A DNA stretch of 64,000 bases from contig NZ_QYAC01000001.1 of assembly GCF_016758195.1 (NCBI RefSeq), forward strand, positions 97,369-161,368, in the 5' to 3' direction. This DNA is from Leucobacter chromiireducens subsp. solipictus. GTDB lineage: Bacteria > Actinomycetota > Actinomycetes > Actinomycetales > Microbacteriaceae. The notes below the pieces were generated by a model that did no database searches, was not told the DNA's origin, and worked only from the letters and a program-made list of their open reading frames with translations. Shown in pieces: positions 1 to 8,474 of this stretch (positions are counted from its first letter, which is position 1; each line of letters begins with the position of its first letter). A program made the translations under genes and the position numbers.

Positions 1-44
1 CGGCGAGGCCGAGGGAGAAACTGAGTCCGAGCTATCCTTGCCCC

Positions 45-329
45 ATGAATGATGCGGTTCCGGTCGGTACCTTCTGGTTCACGCTTGCCCTGATCAATGC
101 CGGGCTGGCTGAACAGAAGGGGCGTTCCCGGCTAGCATGGTTCGTCGTGAGCCTGTTCTTCGGGCCCATTGCGACAGCGCTCATTGTGGTGTGGGAACGC
201 CCGGACTCGACCGCGGAGACGTGGGGCGACACGATCGCGCGGTACCGGATGGCGAAGCGGGCGGAGCGCCGTGCGAAGCGGGACGCGGAGGTCCCCGCCG
301 GCTCGCGCAACCAAAACACTGGACAGTGA
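45..329 (+). CDS. Small membrane protein, function unknown
   Basis: I do not recognise a family. The 94-residue product has two hydrophobic stretches (about residues 8-20 and 33-50, the second ending FGPIATALIVVW) followed by a soluble Arg/Lys/Glu-rich tail, so it is probably a small inner-membrane protein with a cytosolic C-terminus. The ATG is chosen because a TATCCT hexamer (33-38) ends 6 nt before it. That is the leaderless-type spacing seen at many genes here, and there is no good Shine-Dalgarno. The next gene starts 56 nt downstream with its own promoter. Confidence 0.7.
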   Translation: MNDAVPVGTFWFTLALINAGLAEQKGRSRLAWFVVSLFFGPIATALIVVWERPDSTAETWGDTIARYRMAKRAERRAKRDAEVPAGSRNQNTGQ

Positions 330-347
330 CCAATATTGGTGTATGGT
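320..347 (+). promoter_or_regulatory. Promoter with palindromic operator
   Basis: TGGACA (320-325) and TATGGT (342-347), separated by 16 bp, make a recognisable sigma70-type promoter for the gene at 386. The 12-bp perfect palindrome ACCAATATTGGT (329-340) fills the spacer, where a bound repressor would block polymerase. The regulator is not identifiable. Confidence 0.5.
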
Positions 348-385
348 CTGAACACGCAGTCATCGTGCATTCGAGGGGGAACGTC

Positions 386-697
386 ATGGCCGCAGGACCA
401 GGCACTCACGCCGCCGCCGAGGCGTACGGCACGCGGGCCGCAACGTCGGCGTTGACCTCGGGTATCGCAAGCATCGTGCTCCTGGTGCTGTTTTTCACCC
501 CCTGGTTCGGGGCATACCTCTGCTATGCAAGCATCGCCCTGGGGGCCTTCGGCGTCGTGGTCGGTATCGGTGCACTGAGGCGGCGGCAGCCGAAGCGCCT
601 CGCGGTAACAGGTCTCGTGCTGGGCTCGATCAGTGCGGTGGTGGGTATCGGACTTATCGTGTTTGCGCTGGTGTTTGGTGGTGCGATCCAGATGTAG
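386..697 (+). CDS. DUF4190-like membrane protein
   Basis: The 103-residue product has a short polar N-terminus and three hydrophobic segments. They include LVLFFTPWFGAYLCYASIAL and, after a basic loop (RRRQPKRLA), GLVLGSISAVVGIGLIVFAL. The pattern of two membrane hairpins around an Arg/Lys loop resembles DUF4190 proteins, whose role is unknown. The ATG at 386 follows the Shine-Dalgarno-like GAGGGGGAA. A promoter with a palindromic operator lies directly upstream. Confidence 0.75.
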   Translation: MAAGPGTHAAAEAYGTRAATSALTSGIASIVLLVLFFTPWFGAYLCYASIALGAFGVVVGIGALRRRQPKRLAVTGLVLGSISAVVGIGLIVFALVFGGAIQM

Positions 698-742
698 GGC
701 TCATGTCCGAGGCCTCCCGGCGAGTCGCCCATCCGGAAATAC

Positions 743-789
743 CGAAGGCCCCGCCTCCCCAGTGTTTCGTGGGGGAGTCGGGGCCTTCG
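743..789. terminator. Hairpin terminator between convergent units
   Basis: CGAAGGCCCCGCCTCCCC (743-760) is complementary to GGGGGAGTCGGGGCCTTCG (771-789), apart from small bulges. It sits between the DUF4190-like gene and the convergent tRNA-Leu gene, so it probably terminates both. There is no strong T-run on either side. Confidence 0.65.
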
Positions 790-793
790 CCTG

Positions 794-878
794 TGGTGCC
801 GGATGCGGGACTCGAACCCGCACGTCTTTCGACAACGCATTTTGAGTGCGCCGCGTCTGCCAATTCCGCCAATCCGGC
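794..878 (-). tRNA. tRNA-Leu (anticodon CAA)
   Basis: On the minus strand the gene starts GCCGGAT and ends ATCCGGC-A-CCA, giving a perfect 7-bp acceptor stem, a discriminator A and an encoded CCA. The anticodon loop reads CTCAAAATG, so the anticodon is CAA (plus-strand TTG at 842-844). The T-arm GGTTCGAGTCC is intact and there is a long variable arm, as expected for a class II tRNA-Leu. Length is 85 nt with CCA. Confidence 0.97.
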
Positions 879-1050
879 CGGACCGTGCGTGTTCCCAGCC
901 GGGGCGCGGCTGAGCAACAGAGACCACCTTAGCGCAGCGGAGCGCGTCCGCGCGCACGAACGCGCCGCCACGCCCGCGCGAACCGCGAAGCTGGGCAGAA
1001 CCGCCGATGAATTCAGGGAAACGTGGTGCCAAATGTCGTAAGCTGAAAGG

Positions 1051-1659
1051 GTGAATGACCAAAGCACTGCATCGAACACCCCGCGCCGCGTCGTCGTTGC
1101 GGAAGACGAGTCCCTGATCCGCCTCGACATTGTCGAGACGCTGCGCGACAACGGCTTTGACGTGGTCGGTGAAGCCGGCGACGGCGAGACCGCGGTCAAG
1201 CTTGTCGAGGAGCTCCGTCCCGACCTCGTTGTGATGGACGTCAAGATGCCCCAGCTCGACGGAATTTCCGCGGCCGAGCGCATCAACAAGCAGCAGCTCG
1301 CCCCTGTCGTGCTGCTCACGGCGTTCAGCCAGCGTGAGCTCGTGGAGCGCGCCAGCGAGGCGGGTGCCCTGGCCTACGTGGTGAAGCCCTTCACGCCGGC
1401 GGATCTGCTCCCCGCGATCGAGATCGCGCTCTCGCGGTTCCAGCAGATCGTCACGCTCGAGAACGAGGTCGCCGATCTCGCCGAGCGTTTCGAAACCCGC
1501 AAGCTTGTCGACCGCGCCAAGGGCATCCTGAACGACAAGATGGGCCTCAGCGAGCCCGATGCGTTCCGCTGGATCCAGAAGGCCTCGATGGACCGCCGCC
1601 TCACCATGCAGGACGTGGCGAAGACGATCATCGACCAGCTCGGCACCAAGAAGGACTGA
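1051..1659 (+). CDS. pdtaR: ANTAR-domain response regulator PdtaR
   Basis: This 202-residue RNA-binding response regulator is the output partner of the PdtaS-type histidine kinase in actinobacteria and acts by transcription antitermination. The receiver domain spans about residues 12-125, with acidic residues E18-D19, phospho-acceptor D63 in VVMDVKMP and Lys in VVKPFTP. The ANTAR domain follows (about 138-198, KLVDRAKGIL...GLSEPDAFRWIQKASM). The GTG start is favoured by TAAGCT (1039-1044) ending 6 nt upstream, a leaderless arrangement. The cognate kinase is not in the window. Confidence 0.95.
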   Translation: MNDQSTASNTPRRVVVAEDESLIRLDIVETLRDNGFDVVGEAGDGETAVKLVEELRPDLVVMDVKMPQLDGISAAERINKQQLAPVVLLTAFSQRELVERASEAGALAYVVKPFTPADLLPAIEIALSRFQQIVTLENEVADLAERFETRKLVDRAKGILNDKMGLSEPDAFRWIQKASMDRRLTMQDVAKTIIDQLGTKKD

Positions 1660-1687
1660 GTCAGGTCACACCCCGCACGGCCACACG

Positions 1688-1720
1688 AACGCCCCGGATC
1701 CCTCACGGATCCGGGGCGTT
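1688..1720. terminator. Bidirectional hairpin terminator
   Basis: AACGCCCCGGATCC (1688-1701) and GGATCCGGGGCGTT (1707-1720) form a perfect 14-bp stem with a 5-nt loop. It lies between the convergent pdtaR and thioesterase genes and can serve both. Confidence 0.8.
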
Positions 1721-1741
1721 GTGCGTCCGGGCATCGGTGGG

Positions 1742-2188
1742 TTATCCCGCGATGCGCTTGTAGAAGTTCGTGATGCGCACCGTGGAGCAGCGCTGGCCCT
1801 GATCGTTGGTGATCACGATCTCGTGGACGGCGACGCTGCGGCCCAACTTGATGGGCGTGCACACGCCCGTGACCATGCCCGTGCGGGCCGAGCCCGTGTG
1901 CGTCGCGTTGATGTCGAGCCCGACTGCGACGTGCCCCTCGGGTGCGACAAGGTTTGCGTGCATGGACCCCAGCGTCTCGCCGAGCACCACGTAGGCACCC
2001 CCGTGCATGAGCATGATGGGCTGTGTGTTGCCCTCAACCGGCATGACGGCCACCGCGCGCTCGGTGGTGAACTCCGTGAACTCGACGCCCATCGTGGTCG
2101 CGAGGGCACCAATGCCGCGTTCGCGCAGGTAGTCGAGCTGATCCGCGGCGGCCGCAGGGGTGGGGGTGGGGGTGGCGTGCTGAGTCAT
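1742..2188 (-). CDS. PaaI-type hotdog-fold thioesterase
   Basis: This 148-residue protein is of the PaaI/YbgC-like hotdog family, which hydrolyses acyl-CoA thioesters in the cytosol. The segment GNTQPIMLMHGGAYVVLGET matches the central helix region of these enzymes: HGG carries the family signature, and a later Glu/Asp is the usual catalytic acid. The substrate cannot be told from sequence. It is monocistronic, diverges from polA and converges on pdtaR. Confidence 0.85.
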   Translation of the reverse strand: MTQHATPTPTPAAAADQLDYLRERGIGALATTMGVEFTEFTTERAVAVMPVEGNTQPIMLMHGGAYVVLGETLGSMHANLVAPEGHVAVGLDINATHTGSARTGMVTGVCTPIKLGRSVAVHEIVITNDQGQRCSTVRITNFYKRIAG

Positions 2189-2285
2189 CGTGGTGAGAGG
2201 CCTTCCGGATGGGACGTGTCGCGTCGCACGCGCCCGCGTGAAACTCGACCGTGTGAACGTCGGTGGTGACTTGTAGGCTTGACGT

Positions 2286-4937
2286 GTGTCGAATACGCCT
2301 CAGCCTACCCTCATGATCATCGACGGCCACTCGCTGGCCTTCCGCGCCTTTTACGCGCTCCCGGTCGACAGTTTTCAGACCCAGACGGGGCAGCACACGA
2401 ACGCCATTCACGGCTTCATCGCGATGCTGATCAATCTGCTCAGCAACGAAACCCCCGACGCGCTTGCGGTGGCCTTCGATATTTCGCGCCACTCATTCCG
2501 TACCGAGGAGTACCCCGAGTACAAGGGCACGCGCGGCGAGACGCCCGTCGAGTTCAAGGGACAGATCCCGCTGCTGCAGGAGGCCCTGCACACCATGGGG
2601 ATCACCACCATCGAGAAGGAGGGGTACGAGGCTGATGACATCCTCGCGACCCTCGCGACGCGCGCGGCCGATGCCGGGTACCGCGTGCTCGTGGTCAGCG
2701 GCGACCGCGACACGATCCAGCTCGTGGATGACCGGATCACCCTGCTCTACCCGTCCAAGCAGGGCGTCAGCGAGCTCACCCGCTATGACGCGGAGAAGGT
2801 CATGGAGCGCTACGGCGTGCGCCCCGAGCAGTACCCCGAGATCGCGGCACTCGTGGGCGAGACCAGCGATAACCTGCCCGGCATCCCGCGCGTCGGGGAA
2901 AAGACCGCGGTCAAGTGGATCAACCAGTTCGGCTCACTCGAGGAGATCCTGCGCCGGCAGGACGAGGTCGGCGGCAGGGTGGGCGAAAGCCTGCGAGAGC
3001 ACGCGCACCTCGCGGAGCGCAACCGCCGCCTCAACCGGCTGGTGCGCGACGTGGAACTCGGCATTGAGCTCGACGAGCTGAAGCGCGGCGAGATCGATAT
3101 GGCCGCGGTGCAGGAGATGTTCGCGAAGCTCGAGTTCCGCACGCTGCTGCAGCGCGTGGGGAAGCTCGCCGGCGCCGAGGTGCCGACGGGCGGGGCCACG
3201 TCCGCGGCCACCCCGCTCGCGCCCGAGCGGCCGGCCGCGAAGCTGCTGATCGACGAGGAACTGGGGGACTGGCTCGCCAAGGCGGACACTCCGGCGCTCG
3301 TGATCCAGCACAGCGACGCCGGATTCGAAGTGGGCGCCGCGACCCCCGAGTCCGCGGTGCGCTTCCAGTGGATCCCGGGTGGGCGCGACTACGCGCAGTT
3401 CGAGGAGTGGCTCGCCTCCGACGCCCCGAAGGTGTTCTTCGACGCGAAACGCCAGATCCGCGCGGCGGACGCGGCGGGCGTACGCATCGGCGGGATCGCG
3501 GGCGACCTGCTGCTCGCCGCCTACCTGCTGCGCCCGGCGACCCCGGAGAAGACCATCGCGGAGGCCGTGTTCCGGTTCCTCGGCGAGCAGGTCCCCGAGG
3601 GCGACCCGAACCAGCTCGTGCCCGAGGAGGGCAGCGCAGCCGATGCGGCCGCCCTCGCCTGGTACGTGGTGCGCGCACACGCGGCAGCCGTGAGCCGCTT
3701 CCCGGATCGCACGGGGGACATCTACGCGGACATCGAGTTGCCGCTGGTCCCGGTGCTCGCAGACCTGGAGCAGCGCGGCGTTGAGATCGACCTCCCGCTG
3801 TTCGAGGCGCATCACGCCGAGCTGACCGAGCGTGTCACGAGTCTCGAGCAGGAGGCCTTCGCCGCGATCGGGCACGAGGTCAACCTGTCCTCCCCGAAGC
3901 AGCTCCAGGTCGTGCTGTTCGAAGAGCTGGACATGCCCAAGACCCGCAAGACGAAGAGCGGCTACACGACCGACGCCGCGGCGCTTGCCGATCTGCAGCA
4001 GAAGAGCCCGCACCCGTTCCTGGGGGCCCTCCTCGCGCACCGCGACGCGAACAAGCTGCGGCAGATGGTCGAGACGCTGATCAAAGCGGTGCAGCCGGAC
4101 GGGCGGATCCACACAACCCTCGTGCAGACGGGCTCGAGCACGGGGCGGCTCGCCTCCACGGATCCGAACCTGCAGAACATCCCGGTGCGCTCCGAGGAGG
4201 GCCGTCGGATCCGCGAGGGCTTTATCCACTCGGCCGACTTCGAGACGCTGATGACGGCCGACTACTCGCAGATCGAGATGCGGATCATGGCGCACCTCTC
4301 GGGCGACGAAGGCCTCATCGAGGCGTTCAACGCGGGGGAGGACCTCCACCGCTTCGTGGGCGCCCGGATCTTCGGCGTTCCGCCGGAGGAGGTCACGAGC
4401 GAGATGCGCGCGAAGGTGAAGGCGATGTCCTACGGCCTCGCGTACGGGCTGTCCGCGTTCGGCCTGTCGAAGCAGTTGGGGATCTCGGCCGCTGAGGCCA
4501 AGCAGCTGATGACGGACTACTTCGAGCGGTTCGGCGGGGTGCGCGACTACCTGCGCTCCGTGGTGGATCAGGCGAAGCGCGACACCTTCACCGAGACGAT
4601 TTTCGGACGCCGCCGGCCGTTCCCGGACCTCGCAAGCCCCAACCGGATCCTGCGCGAGAACGCGGAGCGCGCGGCGCTCAACGCGCCAATCCAGGGTTCG
4701 GCGGCGGACATCATCAAGATCGCGATGATCGGGGTCGAACGCCGCATGCGCGCCGCCGAGCTGCGCTCGCGCATGCTGCTGCAGATCCACGATGAGCTCA
4801 TGTTCGAGGTCGCCGCCGGCGAATGGGACCAGCTCGAAGCCATCGTGCGCGAGGAGATGGCGGGGGCCGCCGAACTCGACGTGCCGCTCGAGGTGCAGGT
4901 GGGCCACGGCACGAACTGGAACGCCGCCGCGCACTAG
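2286..4937 (+). CDS. polA: DNA polymerase I
   Basis: This 883-residue family A polymerase acts in Okazaki fragment processing and repair. The N-terminal 5'-3' nuclease domain covers about residues 1-300 (MIIDGHSLAFRAFYALP; later SGDRDTIQLV and GETSDNLPGIPRVGEKTA). The middle domain lacks the DxE proofreading motif: the equivalent stretch reads ALVIQHSDAGFEVG. The polymerase domain has motif A (DYSQIEMRIMAHLS), motif B (KAMSYGLAYG) and motif C (LLQIHDELMFEV). The GTG start is preceded at 6 nt by TAGGCT (2274-2279), so the mRNA is probably leaderless. A strong hairpin follows the stop. Confidence 0.98.
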   Translation: MSNTPQPTLMIIDGHSLAFRAFYALPVDSFQTQTGQHTNAIHGFIAMLINLLSNETPDALAVAFDISRHSFRTEEYPEYKGTRGETPVEFKGQIPLLQEALHTMGITTIEKEGYEADDILATLATRAADAGYRVLVVSGDRDTIQLVDDRITLLYPSKQGVSELTRYDAEKVMERYGVRPEQYPEIAALVGETSDNLPGIPRVGEKTAVKWINQFGSLEEILRRQDEVGGRVGESLREHAHLAERNRRLNRLVRDVELGIELDELKRGEIDMAAVQEMFAKLEFRTLLQRVGKLAGAEVPTGGATSAATPLAPERPAAKLLIDEELGDWLAKADTPALVIQHSDAGFEVGAATPESAVRFQWIPGGRDYAQFEEWLASDAPKVFFDAKRQIRAADAAGVRIGGIAGDLLLAAYLLRPATPEKTIAEAVFRFLGEQVPEGDPNQLVPEEGSAADAAALAWYVVRAHAAAVSRFPDRTGDIYADIELPLVPVLADLEQRGVEIDLPLFEAHHAELTERVTSLEQEAFAAIGHEVNLSSPKQLQVVLFEELDMPKTRKTKSGYTTDAAALADLQQKSPHPFLGALLAHRDANKLRQMVETLIKAVQPDGRIHTTLVQTGSSTGRLASTDPNLQNIPVRSEEGRRIREGFIHSADFETLMTADYSQIEMRIMAHLSGDEGLIEAFNAGEDLHRFVGARIFGVPPEEVTSEMRAKVKAMSYGLAYGLSAFGLSKQLGISAAEAKQLMTDYFERFGGVRDYLRSVVDQAKRDTFTETIFGRRRPFPDLASPNRILRENAERAALNAPIQGSAADIIKIAMIGVERRMRAAELRSRMLLQIHDELMFEVAAGEWDQLEAIVREEMAGAAELDVPLEVQVGHGTNWNAAAH

Positions 4938-4949
4938 CGGCACCCGGGG

Positions 4950-5002
4950 AACCGCGTGATTCCGGGACTGGCCGAACGGTCGAGTCCCGGAATCACGCGG
5001 TT
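4950..5002. terminator. Perfect 20-bp hairpin after polA
   Basis: The arms at 4950-4969 and 4983-5002 are perfectly complementary over 20 bp with a 13-nt loop. The right arm is followed by CTTC rather than a T-run. It probably ends the polA transcript. Its core CCCGGAATCACGCGG recurs in modified form at 6195-6212 and 7790-7808, so it may belong to a dispersed palindromic repeat. Confidence 0.7.
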
Positions 5003-5041
5003 CTTCGCATTCCTGACCGCCCTTCCTGCTGAGATGGACTC

Positions 5042-6112
5042 ATGACCTCCGAAACTTCCAAACGCGACCTCGGCCGCTTCGTGAGCGAGCGCCGCCGCGC
5101 GCTCGGCATCACCCAGCGCGAGCTCGCGGCCCGCCTCCACGTCACCGAATCCGCGGTATCCAAATGGGAACGCGGGCTCTCATACCCCGACATCACGCTC
5201 GTGCAGTCGCTCGCGGCGGAGCTCAATGTGAGCGGCAACGAGCTCATCAGCGCGAGCGAGGACCATGAGGGCCGCGCCGTGCAACGCGACGCCCGCGCCT
5301 ACCGGGGGTGGCGGTCCGCGATTCTGTGGACCACCGGGATCGCGTATGCGGTGACCCTCCTCACCTGCGTCATCGTGAACCTCTCGGTGTCGCACACGCT
5401 GAGCTGGTTCTGGATCGTGCTCGCCGCCGTCGCCCTCGCGTTCTCGCTCACCACGCTCCCGCTGCTCCCGATCCCGCAGCGCGGGTGGAGCGCGCTCGGC
5501 GGAGCCGCCGTCAGCCTCGCGGCGCTGCTCCTAATCGTCCGCGCGCAGCACGCCCCCGGGGCATGGATCTGGATCGTGTTCGCGGCGGTCCTGTTCGGGC
5601 TCGTGTGCGTGTTCGCGCCGATCCTGCTCCGCTCTGCGAGCTTGCCGCACCCCGTGAACCGGCACCTGACGGTGCTCTCCCTCGCGATCAGCACGGTCGC
5701 GCTTGCCCTGCTGCTGCTCGTCATCGCCCTCGTGACCGGACGCCCCGAGCTGTGGGCGTGGCCGATGCTTCCGCTCGCGGGAATCGGGTGCGCGCTCGTG
5801 TGGGCGATCGCGCTCGCGATCCGGTACCTTCCCGGGTCCGGGTGGATCTCCGCGGCGGTCGTCGCCCTCATCGTCGCGGTCGCCGCCCCCGCCATCAACT
5901 GGGCCGTGGACCGCGTGCTGGGCGTGCGCTGGACCTGGGCGCCGGATCTGCTGCGCTGGGACAGCGCCGTGCTCGAGTCGAACATCCTGCTCCTCATCGC
6001 ACTGGCGGCGGTGGCCGTTGCGGTCGCCTGCGTCCTCGCCGCCGCGGTGTCCGGGCCGGCGGCGAAACGCCGCGAATCACGGCTTGCCCGCGGGTCACAT
6101 CCCGAGGTATGA
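5042..6112 (+). CDS. XRE-family regulator with multi-pass membrane domain
   Basis: Of 356 residues, the N-terminus (about 8-62) is a Cro/C1-type helix-turn-helix (ITQRELAARLHVTESAVSKW). The rest, from about residue 85, is some eight to nine hydrophobic helices. A membrane-tethered DNA-binding protein of this type could sense an envelope signal, but no ligand domain is recognisable. It sits alone between polA and rpsA. The rpsA promoter overlaps its 3' end, so rpsA does not depend on it. Confidence 0.8.
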   Translation: MTSETSKRDLGRFVSERRRALGITQRELAARLHVTESAVSKWERGLSYPDITLVQSLAAELNVSGNELISASEDHEGRAVQRDARAYRGWRSAILWTTGIAYAVTLLTCVIVNLSVSHTLSWFWIVLAAVALAFSLTTLPLLPIPQRGWSALGGAAVSLAALLLIVRAQHAPGAWIWIVFAAVLFGLVCVFAPILLRSASLPHPVNRHLTVLSLAISTVALALLLLVIALVTGRPELWAWPMLPLAGIGCALVWAIALAIRYLPGSGWISAAVVALIVAVAAPAINWAVDRVLGVRWTWAPDLLRWDSAVLESNILLLIALAAVAVAVACVLAAAVSGPAAKRRESRLARGSHPEV

Positions 6113-6113
6113 T
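6084..6113 (+). promoter_or_regulatory. Probable rpsA promoter
   Basis: TTGCCC (6084-6089) and TATGAT (6108-6113) are 18 bp apart. The promoter overlaps the last codons of the XRE gene and would give an rpsA leader of about 130 nt, long enough for translational autoregulation as known for S1 in other bacteria. Confidence 0.6.
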
Positions 6114-6251
6114 GAACCGTCACATTTGTGGCGACTCAACCATGTCCACATGCGAGTCGAGCGCCTCACCCTCCGCGAGAGTCATCTCACGGAAACCGGG
6201 GAATCACGCGCGCCTCGCCTGAATATCCTGTCCATTCTGGAGACCAATTAC

Positions 6252-7700
6252 ATGACGAACGCAACGACCACGAGCAAGCAGGTCGCAGTAAACGACATCG
6301 GCTCAGCCGAAGACTTCCTTGCAGCGGTCGAACTGACCATTAAGTCCTTCAACGACGGCGACCTCATCGAGGGCACCGTTGTGAAGATTGACCGCGACGA
6401 GGTCCTCCTCGACGTCGGGTTCAAGACTGAGGGTGTCATTCCCTCCCGCGAACTTTCCATCAAGCACGACGTGGACCCGGATGAGGTCGTCCAGGTCGGC
6501 GACTCGGTCGAGGCGCTCGTTCTCCAGAAGGAGGACAAGGAAGGTCGCCTGATCCTGTCGAAGAAGCGCGCTCAGTACGAGCGTGCATGGGGCGACGTGG
6601 AGAAGATCAAGGAGAACGAGGGCGTCGTCACCGGCACCGTCATCGAGGTCGTCAAGGGCGGCCTCATCGTTGACATCGGGCTCCGTGGCTTCCTCCCCGC
6701 TTCGCTCATCGAGCTGCGCCGCGTGCGCGACCTCACCCCGTACCTGGGTCAGGAGATCGAAGCGAAGATCCTCGAGCTCGACAAGAACCGCAACAACGTG
6801 GTCCTCTCGCGCCGTGCCCTCCTCGAAGAGACGCAGTCCGCGACGCGCTCCTCGTTCCTCGCCGAGCTCAAGCCCGGCCAGGTCCGCAAGGGTGTCATCT
6901 CCTCGATCGTCAACTTCGGTGCGTTCGTTGACCTGGGCGGCGTTGACGGCCTCGTGCACGTCTCCGAGCTCTCCTGGAAGCACATCGAGCACGCCTCCGA
7001 CGTCGTCGAGGTGGGCCAGGAAGTCACCGTCGAGGTGCTCTCCGTCGAGCTGGATCGCGAGCGCGTGTCGCTGTCGCTGAAGGCAACGCAGGAGGACCCC
7101 TGGCAGGTCTTCGCGCGCACCCACGCGATCGGTCAGATCGCCCCGGGTGTCGTCACGAAGCTCGTTCCGTTCGGCGCGTTCGTTCGCGTTGCCGACGGCA
7201 TCGAGGGCCTCGTGCACATCTCCGAGCTGTCGGGTCAGCACGTTGAGCTTGCTGAGCAGGTCGTTTCGGCCGGCCAGGAAGTCTTCGTCAAGATCATCGA
7301 CATCGATCTGGATCGCCGCCGCATCTCGCTCAGCCTCAAGCAGGCGAACGATGGCGTCGACCCCGAGGGCACCGAGTTCGATCCCGCACTCTACGGCATG
7401 ACCACCGAGTACGACGAGAACGGCGAGTACAAGTACCCCGAGGGCTTCGATCCTGAGACGCAGGAGTGGAAGGAAGGCTTCGAGTCGCAGCGCGAGAAGT
7501 GGGAGCAGGAGTACGCTGCTGCCCAGGAGCGTTGGGAAGCACACAAGAAGCAGGTTGCTGCCTCGCTCACCGAGATCATCGCGGCTCCGGCTGCCTCGGA
7601 GACCGGCGGGTCCTCCTTCTCCAGCGACTCGGCTTCGGCCGGTGCGCTCGCTGACGACGCGGCACTCGCTGCGCTGAAGGCACAGCTCGAGGGCAACTAA
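6252..7700 (+). CDS. rpsA: 30S ribosomal protein S1
   Basis: This 482-residue protein binds mRNA on the small ribosomal subunit. Four S1 domains are visible, each with the G-x-V / F-G-A-F-V pattern: FNDGDLIEGTVVKIDRDEV, VVTGTVIEVVKGGLIVDIG, VRKGVISSIVNFGAFVDLG and IAPGVVTKLVPFGAFVRVA. An acidic, Tyr/Glu-rich region and an Ala/Ser-rich tail follow. Four domains rather than the six of E. coli is usual for actinobacteria. The start MTNATTTSKQ fits the family; an upstream in-frame extension would run back through the leader and is rejected. Confidence 0.97.
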   Translation: MTNATTTSKQVAVNDIGSAEDFLAAVELTIKSFNDGDLIEGTVVKIDRDEVLLDVGFKTEGVIPSRELSIKHDVDPDEVVQVGDSVEALVLQKEDKEGRLILSKKRAQYERAWGDVEKIKENEGVVTGTVIEVVKGGLIVDIGLRGFLPASLIELRRVRDLTPYLGQEIEAKILELDKNRNNVVLSRRALLEETQSATRSSFLAELKPGQVRKGVISSIVNFGAFVDLGGVDGLVHVSELSWKHIEHASDVVEVGQEVTVEVLSVELDRERVSLSLKATQEDPWQVFARTHAIGQIAPGVVTKLVPFGAFVRVADGIEGLVHISELSGQHVELAEQVVSAGQEVFVKIIDIDLDRRRISLSLKQANDGVDPEGTEFDPALYGMTTEYDENGEYKYPEGFDPETQEWKEGFESQREKWEQEYAAAQERWEAHKKQVAASLTEIIAAPAASETGGSSFSSDSASAGALADDAALAALKAQLEGN

Positions 7701-7713
7701 CCCTCAGGCAGTT

Positions 7714-7750
7714 CGCAGGCCCGGTCACCGTCACGGTGGCCGGGCCTGCG
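7714..7750 (+). terminator. rpsA terminator hairpin
   Basis: CGCAGGCCCGG (7714-7724) pairs with CCGGGCCTGCG (7740-7750), and inner TCACCG pairs with CGGTG. It lies 13 nt after the rpsA stop. Confidence 0.75.
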
Positions 7751-7779
7751 GCGTTCCCGGGCGCGTGCGTGTCATCCAT

Positions 7780-7827
7780 GGGTGAGTTTCCGGGGCATCA
7801 CACGCGCGAAGCCCCGGAAACTCACCC
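7780..7827. repeat. Perfect 17-bp inverted repeat
   Basis: GGGTGAGTTTCCGGGGC (7780-7796) and GCCCCGGAAACTCACCC (7811-7827) are perfect complements around a 14-nt loop containing ATCACACGCGCG. It abuts the stop of the convergent DUF4126 gene and may terminate it. The CCGGGGCATCACACGCG core resembles sequences at 4984-5002 and 6195-6212. Confidence 0.6.
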
Positions 7828-8427
7828 TTCGATGCGTACGGGACGGGCGGTGCGTTCCCGGCGGGCGCGGCGCAGCCGCCGCACGAGCCAGACCACGATG
7901 CCCACGAGCAGGACGAGGGCGAGCACGGGCACCACGACGGCCAGGATCGTGAGTGCCACCGCGCCGAGGTCCTCGAAAACGCTCGCCACCGCGGCGCCCG
8001 CGCCCGCGGTCATCACGTTCAGGACTGGGCGTGCCACCGCCTTCAGGATGTGCGGCACGAGCGCGATCCCGATGCCGAGCACAAACGGCCAGATCTGACC
8101 GGAGGAGACGAAGGCCGCCGGATCCTGCACCGCCACCGTGTCGCTCGCGGCACCCGCCGCAAACACCATGCCGCCAGATGCGGGGCGCACCACGCTCTGG
8201 AGCACGTCGTTGACCGTGTCGAGCGCGGGGACCTTGTCGACGAGCACCTCGATGAGCAGCAGCAGCCCGAGGATTCCGAGCGACCACTCGTTCTCGAGCC
8301 AGCCCCATCCGGCGGGGAGCTGCACCAGCTCGGTGAAGCGTGAGAGCAGCCCGAGTCCGAGCAGCGGAACATACGCGTTCAGACCCGCGGAAGCGGCGAG
8401 CGTCGCGCCGGTGATGAGCTCGAGCAT
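7822..8427 (-). CDS. DUF4126 family membrane protein
   Basis: This 201-residue protein begins LELITGATLAASAGLNAYVP, the hallmark of DUF4126 proteins (role unknown). It has about five hydrophobic segments and an Arg-rich cytosolic tail (VRRLRRARRERTARPVR). The Shine-Dalgarno AGGAGA precedes the ATG. It diverges from coaE with only 47 bp between starts. Confidence 0.85.
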   Translation of the reverse strand: MLELITGATLAASAGLNAYVPLLGLGLLSRFTELVQLPAGWGWLENEWSLGILGLLLLIEVLVDKVPALDTVNDVLQSVVRPASGGMVFAAGAASDTVAVQDPAAFVSSGQIWPFVLGIGIALVPHILKAVARPVLNVMTAGAGAAVASVFEDLGAVALTILAVVVPVLALVLLVGIVVWLVRRLRRARRERTARPVRIEG

Positions 8428-8474
8428 GGTTCTCCTCGCGTGGCCGGGTGGCTCTCTGCCGCTACGCTAACACC

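Noticed and set aside
2934..4943. A 669-codon minus-strand open frame within polA
   Set aside because: Antisense to the polymerase domains; composition (Arg/His/Leu-rich) is that of a frame shadow.
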